A stretch of DNA of 64,000 nucleotides, taken from assembly GCF_901000735.1 (NCBI RefSeq), contig NC_081546.1, forward strand, positions 21,135,952 through 21,199,951. Direction: 5' to 3'. The translations under genes and the position numbers were made by a program. Numbering within the stretch: the first letter of the stretch is position 1; every line of letters begins with the position of its first letter. The DNA comes from Corylus avellana (lineage: Eukaryota > Streptophyta > Magnoliopsida > Fagales > Betulaceae). Under the pieces are notes generated by a model, which was not told where the DNA came from, searched no databases, and saw only the letters and a program-made list of their open reading frames with translations. Of this stretch, positions 55,352-64,000 are shown piece after piece.

Positions 55352-56400
55352 AAGCACCGTTGCTCTCTTCTTCAATTTTGCACCAGGTTCACCTTTATCA
55401 AGCTTTCCTGAAGCCAAGGCAGTTTCCTTTGTCACTCTCTTGCCAGCAACTGGCTCAACCTCTTCCTCATCTGCATCCATTCCAACTGCATCATTAAACT
55501 CTTTTTCTTATTCCAGTTCGGATGGGGACACACACACACGTTTGAGAATTGATCTTATCACCTCGTCCCATTATTATATACGCTAGTAAAGCAAAGGCCA
55601 CAACTTATACCCTAACTAAAATTAAAAATATATATATGTATCCCGTGTAAACTAAAAATTGACAGCTTTTACATGGTATAAGTTAATACTCCCTTTGTCC
55701 AAATCTAAATGACTCTTTTTATTGGTTTCATGACTTGATTTGAAATGGTACGACCATTTATCAAAAGATAACAATATCACCCTCTTCCTAAAATGTCCTT
55801 CACTTTAAATTAGAGATGAAATAACTTTTAATAAGAATCTTTAAGAAAAAAGGTAAGAATAATAGGAAATTGAAGATGTAAGAAATTTCACTTTTAGAGA
55901 GTGGACATATATCTTACAACGTCCCAAAAAGGAGAATAAGACACTGAAATTGGAACATGAGTATATTAATTATATGTGCAAGCAAAGGTAAGCATAAGGA
56001 AATAAAAATTTAGATCAACATTAAAAAAATGCTCAACAATAAGTATCTAGTGACAGCTTTACCATTGTCGTAATCCGCATGAGACTGAGCAATTGCAATA
56101 TCACCAAAATCTTCTATATCATCTTCCTCTTCAAGTTCATTATAACCCTCAACATATTCTATCTCATGTTCCTGCTTATTCCAAGAACCAATAAAAGGGC
56201 ATTTAATTATCTGAAAGTAGCATCTAAGTGAGCACAAAAGCAAATAACTCGTTTTTAAAACAATATTAATAAGTTCAAGAAAAAAGGATTTCACTATGTT
56301 CATCTTCACTCACAGCCTGCCCCTCTTCAATATCAAGAACCTTGTTATATTCATAGTACCAAAAGGAGGAGGATGAAGCTTTTAGTTTGGATATTCTGCA
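55352..56400 (-). pseudogene. 3' fragment resembling MAK16 (60S ribosome biogenesis factor)
   Basis: Three exon-like blocks on the minus strand: ~56400-56305 (YEYNKVLDIEEGQAVSEDE), ~56170-56065 (HEIEYVEGYNELEEEDDIEDFG, between an AAGCAG acceptor and an ATG|GTAAAG donor) and ~55510-55352 (EFNDAVGMDADEEEVEPVAGK...KKRATVLVE, donor GAG|GTAATG). The order and text match the acidic C-terminal part of plant MAK16 proteins (EIEYVEGY.ELEEEEDIEDF ... AKVLVE). The conserved N-terminal half is absent upstream and the last exon is not seen; the 55510 block is preceded in frame by a TAA. Introns are retained, so it is a truncated duplicate and not a processed copy. Confidence 0.55.
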
Positions 56401-57072
56401 TGTTCCTTCGCTATTTGTTTCTTCTGAGATGAATAGCTGGTTCTTTATAGATACACTCTATGATCAACCCAAGCAAAGCACATGACTAGCTACTCTTCTC
56501 TTCCTATTTGTTTATGTAGGCATGTAGGTATTGTTGTTGCTTACCTTTGTTTAGTGAAAAAGAAAGATTATGAGGCCCAGATGGCTAGCAATGTTACTTT
56601 TCTGTGAGGGTAAATGAAAGCTAGACTAAAACAAATTTCTTTCCACCATACAAAGAATAAGGTTTGAGCTTGTGCCTTTCTAAGGTTTTCAAATAGGATA
56701 TTCATCTTTGATATTTCGGTGCAGGATCTAGCTGTAAGTAACGTAAACAAAACCTACAGCCCCCAAAGACAAAAAAAAGACCAAAAAAAAAAAAAAAAAA
56801 CATCAGAAACAAAAACAAAAAACAAATTTTGGTAACATTGACCAACCATCGCAACAAATTCACCCCCAAAATGTGAGAAACAACCATAATTTATCTAAAA
56901 CAGTAGCATTACCAGAACCAGATTCAGAGTAAACCCAAAACTCGACTTGAATTGTCAATTTGGACCAATAAATCCAGGAACTGGATGATACCCACCAAAA
57001 AGCAACTAACTAAACCACCAAATACAACAAAATTTTCGGTTCTTTTTTCTTGTTTCCTAACAAATCCCTCTA
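56401..57072. other. Intergenic DNA between the MAK16-like fragment and an LTR
   Basis: I see no gene. Two A-rich runs (56771-56800) and a run of short ORFs without domains. Confidence 0.4.
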
Positions 57073-57594
57073 TGTAAGAAATTTCATTTAAGGTATGTCT
57101 TATGTGACATATATTATTATGATTATAAAATATATATATATATATAATTACGGTGTTCAGTAATTTATTCCAATTAAAGCTTATTCAGTGAAATCAAATA
57201 TTATGAATTAAATTGCTGATTTAATTCTTGTGGAAACAAATATTTAAATTTATTATTGATTTTATTTTGTGGAATTAAATAATCTGTATTGATTATGTAT
57301 TTGATTTTTATTCCTTGATGGGAGGAATAATTAAGGTAATAGCTCTAATTGAGGATCCCTGACCTACCTATAAATAAAGCCTTTATAAGGCTTATGTATT
57401 CCATCAATTGACACCCACTGGTAGGTATAGGTCAGAAGAACCTCTCAATATTTTTTAGTTTTTCAGATTTTGTTGCTGAAGAGTCTTTCTTTATTTCGCT
57501 TGAGAAAAGCGATGGGCGGGGTATTACTATAATTAAATTATTTCTGTTGCTAATTTATATTGATTAGCGTTTAATTATATACTGAATTCTTACA
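57073..57594 (+). repeat. 5' LTR of the decayed copia element
   Basis: Matches 63695-64000 over its first ~300 bp (AATTACGGTGTTCAGT, CTTGATGGGAGGAATAATTAAGG, GACCTACCTATAAA). Confidence 0.88.
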
Positions 57595-58860
57595 TGTGGT
57601 ATCGGAGACTTCTCTATGCCATATTTGCTCAGTCTAATTTTTAAATATGCCTACTGTAAATTTTTATTTTTCTTTCAATAATATTCATTTTGTTTATTTA
57701 ATTATTGAAACAAAATATGGTGAGCAGCATGAAACCCACGACCAACAAAATATGCGTGTTCAGTTTTGGTCCATTTGGATACACTGATCTGTTTATTTTT
57801 TGAGACTTGACCATATTGCCCTTTGTGTCTGGAGAACCATTTGTACACACCATCGTGAACCTGAGCCGTGGAAGCAAGAGCAGTTGGTGGTGGCCGATTC
57901 TCTGGCCACCGGCGCAGAGGTCACCGGTGAGCTCTAGGAAAGCCACTGGGCACCCGTTCCCTCTGCCGTCAGCGGCGGTCTCTGGCCATAAAGGTGATGG
58001 CGATGAAGCCGGTTTGGATAACGCCACGGCTTCCCGCCGGCCGGCGTCGTTTGGGGCTGATGTGCTCGTCTGGGCAGCTGTGCTCGACTGCCACGTAAGG
58101 ATCTGCTCTTTGGCTATGAACGAACAGCTAATACCCCTACTCAGGTTAGAGGCGGTTTGCCGCGTACAGCGTCCATCACGGACCGCCCATAAGGATTAAT
58201 GGCGGCGGCCGAACGGCTGATGCGGGAGGATCTGTGGCAGAGTGCGCCGTTTCGGGCCCGGTGTTAGGACACCGCTGCAGGGTGAGAACGACGGTGGAAT
58301 CGTCTCGATCTCCACCGTTTGCTCGCGTAAGGATGTGCCGGGATGGCGGCTCTTCGCCAGGGGTCGCTTATAACGGTTGACGGCGGCGGCCCGTGTGGCC
58401 GGAGCACCGGCCCTTGGTGGCCGACGCATGAGGAAGGCGGCGGCGGCAGGCATGAGGAAGAAGAAAACTGGGCGGCGGCTAGGGTTTGGGTATTTCCGGG
58501 TTGGGGAGTTAAGGATCCGGGTAGGGTTTTTAACCCATAAGGAAACCGGGTCCAGTGTTTTTTGGGCCACTGGGTATGGGTTTATTTTAACCCAAGCCCG
58601 ATACAGTTAAAAAAAAAAAAAAACTGGGTACTTAAGTGGGCTGACCCGTAACCCAATAAGGTGGCCCAACCCGATAAAGAAAGCATACCCAATACAAAAG
58701 CCCATACAGATTCAAAAAAAAAAACATTTGGGCCTTGTGCTCTTACTGGGATTAGAACTTGGGCTCTCAAGGTAAAGGGGCCTAAGACACTAGGCCATGC
58801 ATTTTCATATGCTTTTGTATTGCAATTTAATATATGTTATTAAATTGTTTAGCATTGAAA
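57595..58860 (+). other. Leader of the decayed copia element, GC-rich block
   Basis: 57800-58560 is much more GC-rich than its surroundings and has ORFs on both strands (57807-58199 plus, 58196-58570 minus), none with a recognised domain. It may be a long GC-rich leader or an inserted foreign fragment. On the minus strand ~58800-58675, TGGCCTAGTGTCTTAGG and AAGTTCTAATCCC resemble pol III boxes A and B, a possible relic of a tRNA-derived repeat. Confidence 0.4.
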
Positions 58861-59174
58861 TTGTTATTTCTTTAATGCATGGACTTAAGATTAAATATAT
58901 TCCTTTTATTTATATTGTTTAAATATAAATTGCTTGATGCCTGTACTTGAAAATAATTAAGTCAATATGTTGGTGAATGTTTATAGTACTGTCCAAAGAT
59001 TGCAATCGGAAAGTTTTGGTAATGAAAGTCTTGGGATTTAAGTATGCCATTGTGCGCCCCCACTTTTCTGGGACATTATTCAGTTGTACTTTGGAAAAAT
59101 ATTATTTATCCACTGGCATGTTGGTTTTGTCTTTTATTCTTATGAATTTTATTTTGGCATCTATACAGTTATTA

Positions 59175-59926
59175 GATGTTAATGAAGTCGTGATTATCAT
59201 AATAATTTTGGGAGAGCCACAACATCTCGATTTTATAATGATAATTGCATCAAAATTATATATGTGAACTTCATAAAGAAAATTAACATCATGTTGTAAT
59301 TAATTCATAAATTTAATTACTAATCCCCACAAGAACGTTTTTATTTTTATGACTTAATTAGAATAAGATAGTAAATTTAACTTTAAAAATAAAATTTTTC
59401 TTAGGCCCACAGGTACGGAGAATTTTATTTATTAATGTTAAATTTATTAGTTATATTAACAAAGAGTAAATTTTATGTGTGATGCAACCTTTGCCCACAA
59501 GTAGGTTGAAATTTACTATTAAATTAGTATTGGTTAATTTAAATAAATTATATGTTAATGAAGTCGTGATTATCATAATAATTTTGGGAGAGCCACAACA
59601 TCCCGATTTTATAATGATAATTGTATCAAAATTATATATGTGAAATTCATAACGAAAATTAACATCATGTTGTATTTAAGTCATTAATTTAATTTGCCAA
59701 TCCCCACAAGGTCGTTTTTATTTTTATGACTTAATTAGAATAAGATAATAAATTTAACATTGAAAATAAAATTTCTCTTGGGCCCACAGGTACGGAAAAT
59801 TTTATTTATTAGTGCTAAATTTATTAGTCTTATTAATAAAGAATAAATTTCATGTGTGATGCAATATTTGCCCACAGGTAGGTTGAAATTTACACTGGTT
59901 AATTTAAATAAACCCATGTTTATTCA
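59175..59926 (+). repeat. 376-bp tandem duplication in the decayed copia element
   Basis: ATGTTAATGAAGTCGTGATT starts both units (59175 and 59551); similarity continues through CCCACAGGTACGG.AAATTTTATTTATTA and TGTGTGATGCAA to ~59926. It lies before the gag remnants and contains no ORF. Confidence 0.8.
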
Positions 59927-60329
59927 AATTAACATTGGTTAATTTAAATAAAGTTATTTCATAGCATTAAAGTATATTATTTTTCTTGGTTATTGGATGT
60001 ATTCCTACTGCTTTAATTATTAATATTTTATGTTCCAATAATTCCTAGTGGTAATTTTTCCTGACTGAAAAGAAAATGTGCTTCCATTTTGGGGTATTGG
60101 GAGATTGAATTGGCGTTTCCTGTGGACAAAATCAAGCACGCCACATGAGATTATTAAACATGAACAATTGTAGTGATTTAAATCGCTTAAGTTTCAATGT
60201 TCATGAAATCTCATATCAAGGAAAGCATTATAGTTTTTGTTTTAGGGCCAAAGAAAGGTCGTTGAGGAACATTTAGTGAGTTCTAATAAGGCTTTGGCCA
60301 GCATCCTAATAGAAAAGCCTTAAAGCAAA

Positions 60330-61930
60330 ACCTTTTACAGTTTCAAAATATGCCTGAGCACATTATGGAAATGAAGAACATAACAGCTCATTATAAAGTC
60401 CCTAAATGTTGAGTTTTTGAGTCATTTTGGTCAATTTTATTTTCTCTCATCTAAATATGGTATTTTTTCAAATATCTTGTGCATACATAAGGATAACTGA
60501 TCAATAAAGGAACTTCTGATCATGTGTGTTCAAGAAGATGAGATATTAAGACATGAGAATCCAGAAGTTACTCATGTTAAAGGAAAGACCTTGATAGGCA
60601 ATCATGTCCAATAGTTAATGAATGAAAACAAGGTGCCAACAAAGTGTTTTGATAATTAAGATACTTGTTTCTCTTACAATAAGGAAAATTATGGGCATAT
60701 AAAGAATGATTGCATAAAGTATCATGAGTGACTTGAAATAAATGTAATCTCATATATCTACTGTGTCATGAATCTCTTTTATTGATTCTCCTAAATACTG
60801 TGTGAGTTGAATTTGGTTTAGCGATCCACGTTGTCAACATAATGTAGGGTTTTCTAAATAATACTTGTTTACAATTGGAGGTTGTTGGGATCTATAGATT
60901 AAATTTAAAAATTCAGTTATGTTATTTTGACCTTAATAATGTTTTATATATTTCACAATTTTTTTTAGAAATTTAGTTTCTATTCTAGCTTATTAAATCA
61001 AGTTTGAACATTATTGAAAAATTTGTGGGGTGGAATATTAAATTGATGGTCTATTTAAAATTGATCTAGATCCCAATTTTTTGAAAATTAATCCTGTCAC
61101 ATAAATGTTGACATAAAGCAGAGTCTTATGAATGAGAAAATCTTCTATGTTATGGCATTGGAGATTGGAATATATCTCTATGAAGAATAAAAGTCGATAA
61201 ATGATAGATTTTTTAAAAAAACTCTTAACTTTACTATCTTTGGTATTTATGTAGACTGCATTAAGGAAAAGCAGACCAACTATACCACTAAAGGTGCCAT
61301 AAAAGGTTTTTTTTGAGATTCTTGAAATCATGTACAAGTGTAGACCTTTTCCATACTTCTTGCCTAAATGGTTAGAGATATCCTATCACTTTCGGTAATA
61401 ACCATATAATGTTTATGTATCTCTATCTTCTAAATCATAAAGTTGGGGCATTAAATGTTTTAAGCTAGAGAAACAAAACAAAATGAAGTCAAGATCGTAA
61501 GATCTGATAGAGGCAAATAGTATTATGGTAGATACGCGAAAAGGGGACATGAAAGGTAATACAAATATTTTATTCTCCTAATAGAGTGAAGCCTTGAAAA
61601 CCACTGTGTATACATTTAACTGGGTTCCATTCAAGGTTGTCCCTAAGACACCTAAGTTAAGGAATGAGTGGAACCAAGTTCAAATTGTTTACACATATGG
61701 GGTTGTCATGCTAAAGTGAGGATTTATAATCCACACCTAAGGAAATTAAATTCAAGGACAACAAGCGGAATTTTATAGGCTATGCAGTAAACTCCAATGA
61801 GTCTAGTTTTTATTGTCTTTCATTCAATCCTAGAATTGTTGAGTCTAGAATAAGGTGGCCAACAATCTCTAGTGATTATGTTGTATACTTTTAGGAGTCT
61901 ATTTTTATGTCAGACCTAAGGATGATCCAA
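60330..61930 (+). pseudogene. Gag, protease and integrase remnants
   Basis: Readable text: LLIMCVQEDEILRHENPEV (gag C-terminal, ~60520), a damaged CCHC knuckle (CFSYNKENYGHIKNDC, ~60670), KIVRSDRGK then YYGRYAKRG (integrase around its second Asp, ~61490), and NEWKPS-type plus YAVNSNESSFYCLSF text (integrase C-terminal side, ~61660-61830). Frames shift and stop often. Confidence 0.65.
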
Positions 61931-61979
61931 AAATTGTTTTCACATCTTTTTGGGTGGTGATAACTTCACATTGTGTTTC

Positions 61980-63300
61980 AATGCCATGAAGGAGGAGATG
62001 AAATCCTTGGCTAAAATTCAAGTCTGCAATCTTGTTGACTTACCAAAGGGAGTTGTAGCCATAGGCTGCAAATGGGTTTACAAAACCTAAAAGGATGCTT
62101 CCGGGTAATGTAGAATGATGTAAAGCTAGACTTGTAGCCAATGATCTTACTCAAAAGGAAGGCATTCTCATTTTGGTTTAGAGCTATATCGAAAGGATGT
62201 GGAAAACAATTTTATTCAATGGGGATCTTAAAGAGGAGGTGTACATAAGACAACTGAAGGGTTTTATTGATAACAGTCAGAAAGCTTACAAATTAAGGAT
62301 ATCTATTAATGGGCTAAGATAGGCCTCTCACTAGTGGTATATAATATTTTACAAGGTTATTGCCTCACATGGTTTTATTGAGAACCTTGTAAATCATTGT
62401 ATATGCCTTAAGGTCAGTGGGAGTAAAGTTACTCTTTGTCTTGTATATAGATAATATTTTGCTTGCAAGCAGCAATTTAGGTTTGCTACATAAAGTTCTT
62501 CTTACTAAACTTTGAATATGAAGGATTTGAGGGAAACCTCTTATGTCATTGGCATAGAGATTCACAGAGACAGAAATTAAAGAATATTAAGACTGTCTCT
62601 AAAGACCTACATTGAAAAGTTTTGGGAGAGATTCAGAATAAAGAACTATAAATCTTCAGTAACACATATTATTAAAGTGGATAAATTCAGTGTAGATCAA
62701 TGTCCCAAAATATATTGAAATAAGAGTATATGAAATATATTCCATATGTATGTACAGGTCTACATTAGACCTGACATTGAAATAGCAGTTGGACTATTAG
62801 GTTAATATAGTATAATGGAATATGCAAGGAATCAAGAACTACAGTTTAACTTAAAAATACACATACCGTTTGGTGGTGTTTATTCAGGTTTGATTTTTCC
62901 TAAATGTGTAGATAGTAGATAATCAACTTCAGTATATATATTTTCTTATTGTTAAAAGGTTATATACTGAAGATGTTGTAAGCAGACTACAGTTGCTACA
63001 TCTACCATGAAAGCAAAAGTTATTACATTCTGTGAATTTGTTACACATGCATCATAGTTGAGACACTTTTTAAAGGTCTCAAGATTGTCGATTTTGTAGT
63101 TAGACCCATAAAGATCTTCTGAGTTAATTCTACTTAGTTATATTTTCTAAGAATAAACTGACTAGAAGCAGAAGTATGTATATCGACATAAAGTATCTCA
63201 AAGAGAACATTAAGTGACATGAAGTGTCTATTGAGCATATAAGTATTGAATTAATGACTGCAGATCCCATGACCAAAGGTTTACCGGTAAGAAAGTGTAA
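61980..63300 (+). pseudogene. Reverse transcriptase and RNase H remnants
   Basis: Readable text: MKEEMKSLAKIQVCNLVDLPKG and GCKWVYKT (~61985-62090), AILFNGDLKEEVYIRQLKGF (~62200-62270), and VLYIDNILLASSN (~62436-62477) at the position of the catalytic YVDD, where the second Asp is Asn. RNase H tail text EHISIELMTADPMTKGLP lies at ~63230-63290. Many stops intervene. Confidence 0.7.
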
Positions 63301-63694
63301 AGTCATGTAGAATATATAAGATTCATTAACTCATTTGTGCTTAGTTTCTCTTTAATTGGTCTATAGACATAAAGGTAATGTTATAAGGATTTTTGTGGGC
63401 ATATATATTATTCTTATCCGTGGGGATAAAATTAAAGTTAGACCCGAATGACTTATAGGAAGTTCATTCATAAAGTACATTATTCATAAAGTACTCATTT
63501 AAGGAGGTATTGCACATTGTGATACATGAAAGAGACGGCTTATCATATAAAAGCTTTACCGCCATGATTCGTGTGTAGTATTCCTTGAGTGGGTGGGAGG
63601 ATTCCATGAATGATTGGAATAAATAAAGTAATGGCCATATCATAGAACTGAACACCATAAGGAATTTATATGTCATAAGGGCCAAGTGTGAGAA

Positions 63695-64000
63695 TGTAAG
63701 AAATTCCATTTAACGTATGTCCCTTATGTCAAATATATTATTATGATTATAAAATATATATAATTACGGTGTTCAGTGATTTATTCCAATTAAAACTTAT
63801 TCTGTGAAATCAAATATTCTGAATTAAATTGTTGATTTAATTCTTGTGGAAACAATTATTTGAATTCATTATTGATTTTATTTTGTGAAATCAAATAATC
63901 TGTATGGATTATTTATTTGATTTTTATTTCTTGATGGGAGGAATAATTAAGGTAACAGCTCTAATTGAGTGTCCATGACCTACCTATAAACAAGACTTGT
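63695..64000 (+). repeat. 3' LTR of the decayed copia element, truncated by window end
   Basis: First 306 bp of an expected ~522-bp LTR, preceded by a weak purine tract (AAGTGTGAGAA). Confidence 0.85.

Larger units (their letters stand above)
57073..64000 (+). mobile_element. Decayed Ty1/copia element, 3' end outside the window
   Basis: The 5' LTR (57073-57594, 522 bp, TGTAAGAAATTT...TTCTTACA) is followed by TGGTATCGGAG (primer site for initiator tRNA-Met with one mismatch). The 3' LTR begins at 63695 and is cut by the window end. Between them scattered coding text in the order gag, integrase, RT, RNase H identifies Ty1/copia. Frames are broken throughout. The LTRs differ by many small changes; the element is older than the copia insertion at 19155-23959. 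Confidence 0.85.

Noticed and set aside
57807..58570. 130-aa and 124-aa ORFs in a GC-rich block
   Set aside because: Open on both strands, no domain, and located in the leader of a decayed retroelement.
19155..62480. Reverse-transcriptase motifs as possible endogenous pararetrovirus
   Set aside because: All RT regions follow integrase within LTR-bounded, tRNA-Met-primed elements with copia gene order; no movement-protein or coat-protein text is seen.
1..64000. CRISPR arrays, rRNA genes, true tRNA genes
   Set aside because: No regularly spaced identical repeats, no rRNA text, and the only pol III-like boxes belong to SINE-type repeats.

Overview
The window is repeat-rich nuclear DNA of a flowering plant, probably a woody eudicot. 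This is inferred from a tandem pair of ankyrin/PGG membrane-protein genes with GT-AG introns, plant-type Ty1/copia (including Sirevirus-like), Tat-like Ty3/gypsy, TRIM, Mutator-like and SINE elements, AT-rich DNA and no operon structure. The species cannot be named. Host genes are few: one intact ankyrin-PGG gene (559-2392, minus), its destroyed paralogue (16617-24527, minus), two small secreted cysteine-rich peptide genes (31910-32443 and 51464-51763, minus, each with a TATA box), and a 3' fragment that looks like the ribosome-biogenesis gene MAK16 (55352-56400, minus).

Layout. 1-5400: the intact ankyrin-PGG gene, its promoter and a TRIM upstream. 5400-16600: a mosaic of mobile DNA: a GC-rich GGTGGCC core, a Tat-like gypsy derivative with two ~1.2-kb LTRs, a second GC-rich core, an inverted cluster of five TRIM LTRs, a 1.5-kb non-autonomous LTR element and a 0.4-kb MITE. 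16617-25730: the second copy of the ankyrin-PGG segment, split by a 1.2-kb Pack-MULE-like element carrying a PASTICCINO2 (3-hydroxyacyl-CoA dehydratase) fragment and by a 4.8-kb Ty1/copia element with 247-bp LTRs. 26-31 kb: gypsy remnants, a Sirevirus-like LTR fragment and another GC-rich core. 31.3-33.7 kb: the first cysteine-rich peptide gene. 33701-49258: a 15.6-kb nest in which a 9.8-kb Sirevirus-like element with an envelope-position ORF sits inside the 5' LTR of a gag-only relative; both have exact 5-bp target-site duplications. 49-57 kb: the second peptide gene, a SINE with a 14-bp target duplication, a long-TIR fold-back element and the MAK16-like fragment. 57073-64000: a badly decayed Ty1/copia element whose 3' LTR runs off the window.

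The host loci do not form a pathway. The main story is duplication and decay: an ankyrin-PGG gene duplicated together with its upstream DNA; one copy stayed open and gained a 42-bp tail duplication, the other was broken by two transposons, an in-frame deletion and a stop. The most unusual repeat signal is a GC-rich near-palindrome (GGTGGCCGAACCACCCC type) that recurs at five loci inside elements with different ends. LTR identities and motif matches are by-eye readings.
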